Assembly: GCA_946405435.1 (NCBI GenBank)
Contig: CAMJHF010000014.1
Coordinates: 1-64,000, forward strand
From: an uncultured Bacteroidales bacterium
Lineage (GTDB): Bacteria > Bacteroidota > Bacteroidia > Bacteroidales > UBA932
Direction of reading: 5' to 3'
Length of the DNA: 64,000 bases
The translations under genes and the position numbers were made by a program. Shown piece by piece: positions 51,343 through 59,669 of the stretch; position 1 is the first letter of the stretch, and every line of letters starts with the position of its first letter. The notes beneath the pieces were generated by a model, which saw only the letters and a program-made list of their open reading frames with translations, had not been told where the DNA came from and searched no databases.

Positions 51343-52335
51343 ATGAAATATTTGACCAACGAAAAATTGACCATCGTGGGCGCCGGCGGAATGATCGGCT
51401 CCAACATGGCCCAGACCGCACTCATGCTCGGCCTTACCCCCAACATCTGTCTCTACGATATCTATGAGCCCGGTGTTCACGGAGTTGCAGAAGAAATCTA
51501 CCATTGTGCCTTCGAGGGCGCCAACGTCACTTGGACCGTCGACCCCGAGGTTGCTTTCAAGGATGCCAAGTATATCGTTTCCTCCGGCGGTGCACCCCGC
51601 AAGGAAGGCATGACCCGTGAGGATCTCCTCAAGGGCAACTGCAAGATCGCAGCAGAGTTCGGCGACTACATCCGCAAGTACTGCCCCGGTGTCAAGCATG
51701 TCGTTGTCATCTTCAACCCCGCTGACGTTACGGCACTTACCGCCCTCATCCACTCCGGCCTCAAGCCCAATCAGCTCACCTCGCTCGCAGCCCTCGACAG
51801 CACCCGTCTGCAAGAGGCTCTCGCCGCCGAGTTCGGCGTGCAGCAGTGCAAGGTCACCGGTGCCCGCACCTATGGCGGTCACGGCGAGGCCATGGCAGTC
51901 TTCGCCAGCAAGGCTCTCATCGACGGCACCCCTCTGTGCGAAAAGAATCTCCCCGCCGAGCGCTGGGCAGAAATCAAGCACGCCACCGTCCAGGGAGGTT
52001 CCAACATCATCAAGCTCCGCGGCCGCAGCTCCTTCCAGAGCCCTGCATACCAGGCTGTCAAGATGATCGAGGCCGCCATGGGAGGCGAAAAGTTCTGCTG
52101 GCCCGCAGGCTGCTATGTCAACGCTCCCGAGCTTGGCTATACCAACGTGATGATGGCCATGCCCACTGTCATCGACGCCGACGGCGTGCACTATTGCGCA
52201 CCCGAGGGTACTGCCGAAGAGATGGCAGACCTCAAAGCATCCTACGAGCACCTCTGCAAGATGCGTGACGAGATTGTCTCTCTTGGCATCGTTCCGCCCG
52301 TGGCAGAGTGGAAGGAAGAGAATCCCAACCTTTAA
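51343..52335 (+). CDS. mdh: Malate dehydrogenase
   Basis: 330 residues. The NAD-binding motif IVGAGGMIGSNMAQTA opens the protein, with ICLYDIYEPGVHGVAEE (Asp, indicating NAD preference). SSGGAPRKEGMTREDLL carries the mobile-loop Arg. NPADV, SLAALDSTRL and TYGGHGEAM (catalytic His) follow. It interconverts malate and oxaloacetate in the succinate branch of anaerobic metabolism. Strong codon bias and a strong terminator suggest high expression. Confidence 0.93.
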   Translation: MKYLTNEKLTIVGAGGMIGSNMAQTALMLGLTPNICLYDIYEPGVHGVAEEIYHCAFEGANVTWTVDPEVAFKDAKYIVSSGGAPRKEGMTREDLLKGNCKIAAEFGDYIRKYCPGVKHVVVIFNPADVTALTALIHSGLKPNQLTSLAALDSTRLQEALAAEFGVQQCKVTGARTYGGHGEAMAVFASKALIDGTPLCEKNLPAERWAEIKHATVQGGSNIIKLRGRSSFQSPAYQAVKMIEAAMGGEKFCWPAGCYVNAPELGYTNVMMAMPTVIDADGVHYCAPEGTAEEMADLKASYEHLCKMRDEIVSLGIVPPVAEWKEENPNL

Positions 52336-52347
52336 TCAGGTAAGATG

Positions 52348-52386
52348 AAAATCCCCTCCGAAGTTTGGCTTCGGAGGGGATTTTTT
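52348..52386. terminator. Bidirectional terminator between mdh and mtnN
   Basis: AAATCCCCTCCGAAG pairs with CTTCGGAGGGGATTT around a 4-base loop, followed by six T. It overlaps the stop codon of the convergent mtnN gene. Confidence 0.9.
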
Positions 52387-53011
52387 ATGTCAGGCTGTTC
52401 AGGAAGGATTCCAGCACGGTGAAGGATTTTTCGGAAGCCTGGCCCCAGAAATCGGTGTAGGAGCCCTCGTCCGCGTTGTCGGATATTATCCTGAAGCTTA
52501 TGAACGGAATCCCATAGCGGTAGCAGGTTTGTGCCAGGGCTCCGGATTCCATGTCCACGGAAAGCGCGTCCGGATAGAGGCTGCGAAGAGCCGGAAGGTC
52601 GGCGGCGGTGATGAATCTGTCGCCGCTGATTTGCAGGCCTCCCTTGATTTGCAGGCCGCTTGCCTGGAGCGCTATAGCCTTGGCATACAGTTCTTTATCC
52701 GCCTCGAAATAGCGGGGGAAACCTTGAACCTGACCTTGCTGCGTGCCGGGGCCGCACCACACATCGTGATAGGCCACCCGTTCCGCGGCTATTACATCAA
52801 GAGGCCCCAGCCTGCCGTCCAGTGCTCCGGCAACGCCAGTCGAAATGATGGCGTCCGGATGGAACCGTTCTATGATAGATGTTGCTCCTATGGCGGCATT
52901 TACCTTGCCTATGCCGCAGAGGCTCAGATTGATTTCGGGTCTATCCCCAAGCGCTTTGCGAACGAGATTATACTCGCTCTCCATCGCTACTATAACAGCA
53001 ATTTTTTTCAT
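52385..53011 (-). CDS. mtnN: 5'-methylthioadenosine/S-adenosylhomocysteine nucleosidase
   Basis: 208 residues from ATG 53011 (MKKIAVIVAMESEY). Family motifs: LCGIGKVNAAIGA, ISTGVAGAL, GDRFI, VDMESGALAQ (catalytic Glu region) and FRIISDNADE (catalytic Asp). It cleaves adenine from MTA and SAH, recycling SAM by-products. Its -7 element (53018-53025) ends only six bases from the start codon. Confidence 0.93.
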   Translation of the reverse strand: MKKIAVIVAMESEYNLVRKALGDRPEINLSLCGIGKVNAAIGATSIIERFHPDAIISTGVAGALDGRLGPLDVIAAERVAYHDVWCGPGTQQGQVQGFPRYFEADKELYAKAIALQASGLQIKGGLQISGDRFITAADLPALRSLYPDALSVDMESGALAQTCYRYGIPFISFRIISDNADEGSYTDFWGQASEKSFTVLESFLNSLT

Positions 53012-53017
53012 GTTTGG

Positions 53018-53025
53018 CAAATGTA
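53018..53025 (-). promoter_or_regulatory. -7 element of mtnN
   Basis: Minus-strand TACATTTG, six bases before ATG. It is divergent from the next promoter 12 bases away. Confidence 0.65.
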
Positions 53026-53037
53026 GCAAAAAATGAT

Positions 53038-53045
53038 TATATTTG
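53038..53045 (+). promoter_or_regulatory. -7 element of the phosphopantetheinyl transferase gene
   Basis: TATATTTG, 16 bases before ATG 53062. Confidence 0.65.
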
Positions 53046-53061
53046 CTCGTTATAACTTTTT

Positions 53062-53718
53062 ATGGCACTATATCTTCAGAAAGATCTTGACGACGACTAT
53101 CACTTGCGACTAGGCGTCTGGCAAATTACCGAGACCGAGGCGGAGCTTCGGGCACTCACAAGCATCCCTTCCGACGAGCTGGAAGAAATCTCTTACATCA
53201 AAAGCGAATCCATGCGCAAGCAGAAGCTTGCCGTGCGTGCTCTATTGGACGTAATGTTCGAGGAGAAAGTGTACCTTAGCCACCACGACAACGGCAAACC
53301 GTACATCGAAAACAACGCCATCAATATCAGCATCACCCACACGGACAAATACGTCGCCGTGATCTTGAACGACGTCGAAGAGGTGGGTATCGACTGCGAG
53401 TCCCTCGACCGCGATTTTTCCGCGGTAGAAAAGAAGGCCCTTTCGGAGGAGGAGATTGACGAGCTGGACGACGATGCCGATGAGCGCCGCACCCAGCTGG
53501 CCATCTACTGGTGCGCCAAGGAGGCAGTCTACAAGAAAATGTCCCAATATAAGGTGGACTTCGCGGAACAAATTGAAATAGAAGCAGTTCGCCCGCGCAA
53601 AGAGGGCGAGCTTGAAGCCACCTTCATCAATAAGGACGGCTACGAAGAAGAATTGGAACTCGAGTACATGATCTTCGACCGCCACGTCCTCGTCTGGGTC
53701 AGCGGCGAAGCCGAATAA
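53062..53718 (+). CDS. 4'-phosphopantetheinyl transferase (Sfp-like)
   Basis: 218 residues. The family signature is present as KPYIENNAINISITHTDKY, VGIDCESLDRDF (metal-binding Asp/Glu) and IYWCAKEAVYKKMSQ (Glu, Lys). It transfers phosphopantetheine from CoA onto a carrier protein Ser, such as ACP or peptide-synthesis carriers. No carrier gene is adjacent. A low-complexity block follows. Confidence 0.88.
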   Translation: MALYLQKDLDDDYHLRLGVWQITETEAELRALTSIPSDELEEISYIKSESMRKQKLAVRALLDVMFEEKVYLSHHDNGKPYIENNAINISITHTDKYVAVILNDVEEVGIDCESLDRDFSAVEKKALSEEEIDELDDDADERRTQLAIYWCAKEAVYKKMSQYKVDFAEQIEIEAVRPRKEGELEATFINKDGYEEELELEYMIFDRHVLVWVSGEAE

Positions 53719-53781
53719 TCCCATCCCCCTTCCGACTCATCCCCTTCTGAGCCACCCCGACTCCGAAGGCTGTTAGTTTTT

Positions 53782-53870
53782 GTCTCCTCTCCTCTCCTCT
53801 CCTTTCCTTTCTCATTCCTTCCTTCCTTCCTTCCTTCCTTCCTTCCTCCCTTCATCCTACCTCACTTCCT
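53782..53870. repeat. Pyrimidine microsatellites, (CTCCT)n and (TTCC)n
   Basis: Several CTCCT units (about 53784-53803) are followed by eight or so TTCC units (about 53815-53847), between the transferase gene and array C. It is noncoding. The copy number is likely unstable. Confidence 0.85.
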
Positions 53871-53892
53871 ACCTCCCATCCTACCTTCTTCC

Positions 53893-54380
53893 CTGGACAA
53901 TAATTTCCTTTTTCTGTCCAACGTTGCTGTTTCTTCTGCCATTCTGGACAATTTTCCTCGTTTTCTGTCCAGTGGTGCTGTTTCTCCTGCCATTCTGGAC
54001 AATTTTCCTCGTTTTCTGTCCAGCGTTGCGGCTTTTCCTGCCGTTCTGGACAGTTTTTCTCGTTTTCTGTCCAGCGTTGTGGCTTTTCCTGCCGTTCTGG
54101 ACAGTTTTTCTCGTTTTCTGTCCAGCGCTGTTGTTTCTCCTGCTGTTCTGGACAGTTTTTCTTGTTTTCTGTCCAGCGCTGTTGTTTCTCCTGCTGTTCT
54201 GGACAGTTTTTCATGTTTTCTGTCCAGCGCTGTTGTTTCTCCTGTTGTTCTGGACAGTTTTTCTTGTTTTCTGTCCAGCGTTGCGGCTTTTCCTGCAGTT
54301 CTGGACAGTTTTTCATGTTTTCTGTCCAACGCAGCTGTTTTTCCTGCCATCCCGGACAATTATCTCCGTTTTTTGTCCGG
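53893..54380. repeat. Array of ten hairpin units, exact 51-bp period (array C)
   Basis: Units start at 53893, 53944, 53995, 54046, 54097, 54148, 54199, 54250, 54301 and 54352, every 51 bases. Each has the stem CTGGACAG / CTGTCCAG around a T-rich loop of about 13 bases. The last unit has changed both arms to CCGGACAA / TTGTCCGG, keeping the pairing. Between stems lies a CTGTTTCTCCTGC-like linker. Because 51 is a multiple of three, both strands show long open frames, which I do not regard as genes. Confidence 0.93.
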
Positions 54381-54420
54381 TACTGCGGAGAATTCGTTTG
54401 CTGGCGAAATTTGGGAGAGA

Positions 54421-54580
54421 GACCTTAGAGCGCGATCTTGGTGTAGGCCTTTTGGGAACGAGGCCTTGGGGCGCGATCTTGGTGTAGGCCTTTGGAGGGA
54501 GACCTTTGAGTGCAATCTTGGTGCAGGCCTTTTGGAGGGAGACCTTGGGGCGCAATCTTTGTGCAGGCCTTTTTGGGGTG
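54421..54580. repeat. Short tandem array, about 40-bp period (array D)
   Basis: Four units start at 54421, 54462, 54501 and 54541. Each contains GACCTT or GGCCTT, then GCGCAATCTT-like and GTGCAGGCCTTTT-like words. It directly follows array C. The unit length differs from 51. Confidence 0.8.
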
Positions 54581-54625
54581 GGGCGATTGGGCGTTTTTGG
54601 TAATTGATTGAACCTCAGCGAGATG

Positions 54626-54663
54626 CAAAATATCCCGGGGGAAATGTCCCCTGGGAAATTTTG
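54626..54663 (-). terminator. Terminator-like hairpin after the EnvC-like gene
   Basis: CAAAAT..CCCGGGGGA and TCCCCTGGG..ATTTTG pair across a short loop, 54 bases beyond the EnvC-like stop. There is no long T run. Confidence 0.35.
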
Positions 54664-54716
54664 TAAGATGTTGAGGGATAGGGGGTTGCGAAAAACGGTG
54701 CGGGGGGGGGAGAGCG

Positions 54717-55919
54717 TCAGCGGAGCCATTTTTCGGGATCCTGGGGTTCGCGGCCGTTCCAGAGCTGGAAGTGGAGCTGGGTGCCGTCGGGCCCGGTGGC
54801 GACGTGGCCGAGAATCTGGCCTGTCTTGACTTTTTCGCCGGCCTTGACGGCCACGGAACCCATCTTGCAATAGAAGGTGAAATATGCTCCGTGCTGTACC
54901 AGGATGCACTGATTGTATCCGGGAATCACTACAATCTGCTTGACTACGCCGTTGAAGACGGCCTTCACGGGTGCCTCTTTGTCGAGGGCTATTCCCACTC
55001 CATTGTTGAAGGGCATCTCGAGTTTTGTGTAGACCGGGTGGGGATTGCGGCCGAAGTGGCTGACAACCCGTCCCTCGGCGGGCCAGGGGAGTTTACCCTT
55101 GTTGGACGAGAACTCATTGGAGAGGGCCTGGTCGATCTTGGTGCTGGTTTTCTTGCCGCCTGTATTGCCTTTCCCTTTGCCGGAGCCGGCACCGTCGCCC
55201 ATTGCGTCCCTGATCATTCTTTCGATCTCGCGGTTTAGGGCCTCCACCTCGCGGCGCTTGCCGGAGAGCTGGTTCTGGTAGTTGCGCCTGTCTTTTTGCA
55301 GCTGGGCCACAAGGGAGCGGGATTTCTCTTCTTCCTTGCGGAGCTTGTTGAGCTCGCCGGCGCGCTCGTCCCTGAGTTTTTTGGCCTCGGCCTGCAGGCT
55401 GTCCAGACGGGCCTTTTCGCTTTCCAGCCTTTCCCTTTCCGCCCGGATTTTACGGCCCTGAGTGTTCATCTGCGAGGAGAGCTGGCGCAAGTATCCGTAG
55501 CGCCTCATTCCCTGTCCGAGGTTTTCGCTGGCCAGGATGTACATGTACCAGAGGCGCGAGTCGCGGTTTTTGTAGGCGTTGCGCACCAGCCTGCCGTAAT
55601 AGTAGGACATAGTGTCGAGGCGGCTCTGCACTGCGGCCAGGTTCTTCCGGCATACCCTAATGCTGTCTGTCACGTTGCTGAGCTCGCGTTCACTGTCCGA
55701 CAGAAGCTCGCGCCGGGCCTCCGACTGGGCGTGCAGCAGCTCCAGCTGGGTGGCCGCGCTGTTGGAGCGCCGGGTGGCCTCGGAGAGCTGTCCCTCAAGG
55801 ACTTTGATGTCTTTTTCGAGGCGCGCCTTGCGGTCGCGTTTGGAATTGATGCTCTGGGCCCCCGAAGGGAGTGACAGGCAGAGCAGCAGCGCGCAAGCTA
55901 TGACGGTGGACGTTTTCAT
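54717..55919 (-). CDS. EnvC/LytM-like murein hydrolase activator
   Basis: 400 residues. A signal peptide (ending SGAQS) precedes a long coiled coil (about 25-255). A Gly/Lys-rich hinge leads to the C-terminal M23/LytM domain (LPWPAEGRVVSHFGRNPHP.., NNGVGIALDKEAPVKAVFNGVV, TQLHFQLWNG). Active LytM enzymes carry HxxxD and HxH zinc ligands. Here the first ligand region reads YTKLEMPFNN and only LHF remains of the second. As in EnvC the domain is probably non-catalytic and activates an amidase during division. It overlaps the upstream TPR gene by ATGA. Confidence 0.88.
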   Translation of the reverse strand: MKTSTVIACALLLCLSLPSGAQSINSKRDRKARLEKDIKVLEGQLSEATRRSNSAATQLELLHAQSEARRELLSDSERELSNVTDSIRVCRKNLAAVQSRLDTMSYYYGRLVRNAYKNRDSRLWYMYILASENLGQGMRRYGYLRQLSSQMNTQGRKIRAERERLESEKARLDSLQAEAKKLRDERAGELNKLRKEEEKSRSLVAQLQKDRRNYQNQLSGKRREVEALNREIERMIRDAMGDGAGSGKGKGNTGGKKTSTKIDQALSNEFSSNKGKLPWPAEGRVVSHFGRNPHPVYTKLEMPFNNGVGIALDKEAPVKAVFNGVVKQIVVIPGYNQCILVQHGAYFTFYCKMGSVAVKAGEKVKTGQILGHVATGPDGTQLHFQLWNGREPQDPEKWLR

Positions 55920-57052
55920 TTCTTCTTGTTGTCTGCAAGGCTGCGGTAGTATTCAGCCAGATTCTTTTCACCCAGTTTTTCCAGGACCTTTGAGTAGTGC
56001 CGCAGGATGACCTCGCTTTCTTTGCCGCCGTATATCATGGCGTGCTTGAAATAGGGTTTGGCTTCTTTGGCCTTGCCCCTGAGGTAGAGTATCCAGCCGT
56101 AAGTGTCGAGGTAGGTGGCGTTGTCGGGCTCTTCCTCCACGGTTATGCGGCTCATCCGGGAGGCTTTGCAGAGTTTGCGTCGCTCCTCGCTCAGGTAGTA
56201 GGCGTAGTTGTTGAGGACCGGGCAGTACCGGGGATTGATCTTAAGTGCCTCCTCGTATGTCTTGTATGCCTTGCGGGACTGGCCTATGGAGTGGTAGGTG
56301 TCGCCTATGATGGAGAGTCCGGTGAGCTGCGCCTCGGTGTCGTCGGGCTGAAGCGCCATCAGGATCTCGCTCTCGCGTATGACAGCGGCGTTGTCCGAGC
56401 GCTCGACGGCCATCTGCAGGCATAGGCTGTGTGCGTGTACGCTTGAGGGCTCGGCGGCTGCGTAAAGCGTCATGAGCGAGTCCATCTGCGGGACAATGGC
56501 TTTGAAGGTGCGGGCGTCGAAGTTGCCGAGCGAGCCCATGAGGGCCTGGTATTTTTGATCGTCGTCGATGTTGGGGTCCTGCACCAGTTCTTTCAGCACG
56601 CCGAAGAAGCCGGGGTAGTCCCTTTTGAGACGGTACGCGTCGGCCATCAGGGAAAGGGTGTAGGAATTGCGGAACTTGTCCGGGTTGCGGACCGACAGGG
56701 TTTTGTACAGGACGCCGGCCTCGGCGGGTTCGCCTGTGTAGATATAGAGGTTGGCCAGCGTTTCGAGGTACCAGTTGTTGGAGGGGTCGAGTTCGGAGGC
56801 CGCCTTGATGTCCGTTATGGCGCCGGAATAATCCCTCTTGGCGTAGCGGCACAGACCCTTGTAGTATAAGACTGCGTCGTTTGACGGCGAAACTTTGTGA
56901 AGCGAGTCCAGCAGCTGGCCGGCGGAGTCGATGCGGCCCTCTTCTATCTGCATAACTGCGTCAAGGATTGCGTTTTCCACTCCCGTCTGCTCTTGGGCGG
57001 ACAGAGGAACCAGGCAGAAAACAAGGGCGATAGTGAGCAGGACTTTTCGCAT
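55916..57052 (-). CDS. Secreted tetratricopeptide-repeat protein
   Basis: 378 residues. A signal peptide (about 1-19, ending LSAQ) precedes about eight TPR-like helical pairs. Clear ones include AVLYYKGLCRYAKRDYSGAITDIKAASELDPSN and SIGQSRKAYKTYEEALKINPRY (each read with flanks). It probably acts as a periplasmic scaffold. Translational coupling to the EnvC-like gene suggests a shared role in cell-wall processing at division. The partner is unknown. Confidence 0.85.
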   Translation of the reverse strand: MRKVLLTIALVFCLVPLSAQEQTGVENAILDAVMQIEEGRIDSAGQLLDSLHKVSPSNDAVLYYKGLCRYAKRDYSGAITDIKAASELDPSNNWYLETLANLYIYTGEPAEAGVLYKTLSVRNPDKFRNSYTLSLMADAYRLKRDYPGFFGVLKELVQDPNIDDDQKYQALMGSLGNFDARTFKAIVPQMDSLMTLYAAAEPSSVHAHSLCLQMAVERSDNAAVIRESEILMALQPDDTEAQLTGLSIIGDTYHSIGQSRKAYKTYEEALKINPRYCPVLNNYAYYLSEERRKLCKASRMSRITVEEEPDNATYLDTYGWILYLRGKAKEAKPYFKHAMIYGGKESEVILRHYSKVLEKLGEKNLAEYYRSLADNKKK

Positions 57053-57059
57053 ACGATTA

Positions 57060-57067
57060 CAAAAATA
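57060..57067 (-). promoter_or_regulatory. -7 element of the TPR-EnvC operon
   Basis: Minus-strand TATTTTTG, seven bases before ATG 57052. A TTG lies upstream on the minus strand (57089-57091) at 21-base spacing. Confidence 0.65.
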
Positions 57068-57126
57068 TTGATTTTTTGTCTATTTTCGCAACATCATTTG
57101 TGGTTTTGAGATTTTTTGGAGCCCCG

Positions 57127-57687
57127 ATGCAACTTTTTAAAGACAACTCGCATCTTAATACTTGGACGATTGAAAAAGCCAAGGAAGGCGACAGACGTGC
57201 ACAAAAAGCCATCTACGACTCCCTGTCCCAGAAAATGTACGCAGTTTGCCTGCGTTACATGGGCCAGAGAGATGCAGCGGAAGATGTTCTGCAGGACGGT
57301 TTTGTGACGCTGTTCGCCAAACTTGACTCCTTCTCGGGGGACGGATCCTTCGAGGGGTGGGCGAGGAAGATCTTTGTCAACACGGCGCTTATGAGCCTCA
57401 GGAAGAACGACATCCTCAAAGATAGCGAGGATGTGGATTCGGCCCGCTCCCTGTCGAGCGACGCCCCTTCCGCCATGCAGGAGATGAGCTATAAGGAACT
57501 CATGCAGATGATTTCTGAGCTGCCTCCCGGCTTCAGGACGGTATTCAACTTGTATGTGATTGAAGGATACGCCCATAACGAAATTGCCGAGGCGCTCGGC
57601 ATCTCCGAGGGCACATCGCGTTCGCAGCTCCTGAGGGCCCGCGCCATGCTGCAGGCAAAGATACTGGAAAGACAAAAGAAGAAATAG
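57127..57687 (+). CDS. ECF sigma factor (sigma-70 family)
   Basis: 186 residues from ATG 57127. Region 2 is RRAQKAIYDSLSQKMYAVCLRYMGQRDAAEDVLQDGFVTLF. Region 4 is LPPGFRTVFNLYVIEGYAHNEIAEALGISEGTSRSQLLRARAML. It resembles the sigma factor at 44.1 kb in both regions. The next gene, eight bases later, encodes the same type of anchored barrel protein as at 44.7 kb. Confidence 0.92.
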   Translation: MQLFKDNSHLNTWTIEKAKEGDRRAQKAIYDSLSQKMYAVCLRYMGQRDAAEDVLQDGFVTLFAKLDSFSGDGSFEGWARKIFVNTALMSLRKNDILKDSEDVDSARSLSSDAPSAMQEMSYKELMQMISELPPGFRTVFNLYVIEGYAHNEIAEALGISEGTSRSQLLRARAMLQAKILERQKKK

Positions 57688-57695
57688 ATATACAG

Positions 57696-58916
57696 ATGCA
57701 AGACAATTGGCAAGACTTCGACCGACAGATAAAGTCGGTGATGCAGGACGCCCGGGAGAAAGTTCCCGGCCGCGTCTGGCGTGCCGTGTCCGGGCGTCTT
57801 GATTCCGCAGCGCGAGCCGCGGCCTGGTGGAAGTGGGCTGTCCCTGCTTTTGCCGTGGCGGCACTCGTCGCGGGGCTGTTCCTTACCGGAACCTTCGACC
57901 GTAGCGCCGGAGGCCCGGATAACATACAGATAATCGCTGATTCCGGAGTCTCACAGGAAACCCCCGCCGGCTCCCTCCTCGCCCTTGCGCCCGAGCAGGA
58001 AACCTCCGCCGAGGCTGCTGAAGAGGCCGTTTCCACGCCTGTCCGCAACCCTCGCCGCAAGGCCGCGCCCGTCCCGGCCGCGCCCGAGGCGTCCGACGCT
58101 CCCGATGCTTCCGCGCAGCAGCCAGGCGTGGCTGAGTCTTCTGCCGGCTCGCCTTCGCCGTCAGTGGAGCAAGAGGAGCAGGCTCAAACCCCCTCCGGCA
58201 ATCAGGACAATCAAGATGCGGCGGCTCAGTGGGCCCGTATAATGCAGGAAGATAATACCCGGAGTTCCTCCGTCAGGCTGGGCGGCCTCTATGCCCGCGG
58301 CGGATTGGGCGGCAACGACTCCAATATCTCCTACGGCGGCAACGGCATCAGCCGCATGGCTCCAGGTGCCGGGTCGCCCGATGCAGGGATAAGCGAGTCC
58401 GGCCCCTCCACCTACGGCGTGCCCTTCACCGTCGGCCTTGGAGCAAGGTTCAGCGTTACCGACAGGCTCTCGTTCGGCACCGGACTGGATTATTCCATGC
58501 TTACGCGCTCGTTCAAAGGCACTTACACATCTCCGACCGCAGCTCCTTTCGATGGTACGATATTCCATACCGTCCACTACATCGGCGTTCCGGTCAATGT
58601 CTATTACAATCTGCTCGACACGCGTGACGGCCTCATGAATGTATATGCATGGGGCGGCGGTTCGGCCGATTATTGCATTGCCAACGGCTACAAGCTCATG
58701 GGCACTCCGGCTACCACCGTCAAAGACGAGGCCGGCGGCTTCCAGTTCTCCGCCGCACTCGGCATCGGACTGGAGTTCAAGCTCACCGACAGGCTTGGCC
58801 TGTACCTCGATCCTGCGGTGCGCTACTACTTCCATTCTCCGGGCCAGCCCAAGTCTGTGCGTACGGATAAGCCGTTTATGTTCAATCTGGACGCCGGCTT
58901 GCGTTTCAGCCTTTAG
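57696..58916 (+). CDS. Single-span anti-sigma-like protein fused to an outer-membrane barrel domain
   Basis: 406 residues with the same plan as the 44.7-kb protein. The N-terminus is short ([35 protein letters not shown]). One transmembrane helix lies at about 46-68 ([19 protein letters not shown]), followed by a Pro/Ala/Glu-rich linker to about 190. A PorT-like barrel domain ends the protein ([28 protein letters not shown].., final [10 protein letters not shown]). The N-terminus presumably binds the sigma factor encoded upstream. The long disordered linker could span the periplasm. Function is inferred from layout and from the existence of two such pairs. Confidence 0.72.
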   Translation: MQDNWQDFDRQIKSVMQDAREKVPGRVWRAVSGRLDSAARAAAWWKWAVPAFAVAALVAGLFLTGTFDRSAGGPDNIQIIADSGVSQETPAGSLLALAPEQETSAEAAEEAVSTPVRNPRRKAAPVPAAPEASDAPDASAQQPGVAESSAGSPSPSVEQEEQAQTPSGNQDNQDAAAQWARIMQEDNTRSSSVRLGGLYARGGLGGNDSNISYGGNGISRMAPGAGSPDAGISESGPSTYGVPFTVGLGARFSVTDRLSFGTGLDYSMLTRSFKGTYTSPTAAPFDGTIFHTVHYIGVPVNVYYNLLDTRDGLMNVYAWGGGSADYCIANGYKLMGTPATTVKDEAGGFQFSAALGIGLEFKLTDRLGLYLDPAVRYYFHSPGQPKSVRTDKPFMFNLDAGLRFSL

Positions 58917-58926
58917 GTTTTTTCAC

Positions 58927-58934
58927 TATATTTG
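58927..58934 (+). promoter_or_regulatory. -7 element of the LolD-like gene
   Basis: TATATTTG ending seven bases before ATG 58942. Confidence 0.6.
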
Positions 58935-58941
58935 CGCTTGT

Positions 58942-59610
58942 ATGATTATAAGCGCCCGTGACATCCACAAAAGTTTCGGCACACTCGAGGTGCTGAAGGG
59001 AGTTGACGTAGAGGTGGCCGCAGGTGAAGTGCTCGCGGTCACAGGTCCCTCCGGAGCCGGAAAAACCACGCTCCTGCAAATATTGGGCACCCTCTCCGCC
59101 CCGGACAGCGGTCTTCTGGAGATTGACGGAACCATCGTTTTTGACGGCACGCGCCGTCAGCTGCGGGGAGATTCTTTGGCTGCTTTCAGGGGGCGCCGTA
59201 TCGGTTTTGTGTTCCAGGACCATCATCTTCTGCCTGAATTTACAGCCAGGGAGAATGTCATGATACCGGCCCTTATTGCCGGCCGTCCTTCGCAGGAAGC
59301 AGCACGCGAGGCCGAAAGATTGCTCACGCTTACCGGGCTTCAGGCCCGTCAGGAGCACAAACCGTCCGAGCTCTCGGGCGGAGAAAAGCAGCGGGTGGCG
59401 ATTGCAAGGGCGCTTGTGAACAACCCTGCCGTGGTGTTCGCCGACGAGCCCACCGGAAATCTTGATTCCGTAACCAAACAGGAAATCCACAATTTGTTTT
59501 TCAACCTTCGCGATACCCTGTCGCAGACTTTTGTGATAGTGACACACGACCCTTCGCTGGCTGCGCTGTGTGACAGGTGCCTGCACATGACAGACGGAAG
59601 GTTTGAGTAA
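58942..59610 (+). CDS. ABC transporter ATPase, LolD-like
   Basis: 222 residues from ATG 58942. Walker [11 protein letters not shown]-loop [22 protein letters not shown], signature [15 protein letters not shown], Walker [13 protein letters not shown] and the H-loop VTHD. The Q-loop context [13 protein letters not shown] is characteristic of LolD, the ATPase that drives lipoprotein release from the inner membrane. No permease (LolC/E) gene is adjacent, so the partner must be elsewhere and MacB-type assignment is possible. Confidence 0.85.
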   Translation: MIISARDIHKSFGTLEVLKGVDVEVAAGEVLAVTGPSGAGKTTLLQILGTLSAPDSGLLEIDGTIVFDGTRRQLRGDSLAAFRGRRIGFVFQDHHLLPEFTARENVMIPALIAGRPSQEAAREAERLLTLTGLQARQEHKPSELSGGEKQRVAIARALVNNPAVVFADEPTGNLDSVTKQEIHNLFFNLRDTLSQTFVIVTHDPSLAALCDRCLHMTDGRFE

Positions 59611-59616
59611 TGGCAT

Positions 59617-59646
59617 TTGATTTGTAACGAAGAACTCGTATTTTTG
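59617..59646 (+). promoter_or_regulatory. Promoter of the secreted hypothetical gene
   Basis: TTG at 59617-59619 and TATTTTTG at 59639-59646, 19 bases apart, 23 bases before ATG 59670. Confidence 0.7.
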
Positions 59647-59669
59647 CAAAACGGAAAACCATTTTGAAA

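Noticed and set aside
17978..54380. CRISPR arrays, suggested by the strict spacing of arrays B and C
   Set aside because: Intervening sequences are themselves repeated rather than unique spacers, units are 51 bp with drifting repeats, and no cas genes are present.
53780..54487. Cys/Phe-rich frame on the plus strand and Lys/Gln-rich frames on the minus strand over array C
   Set aside because: Same 51-bp effect; the DNA pairing arms, not the peptide, are conserved.
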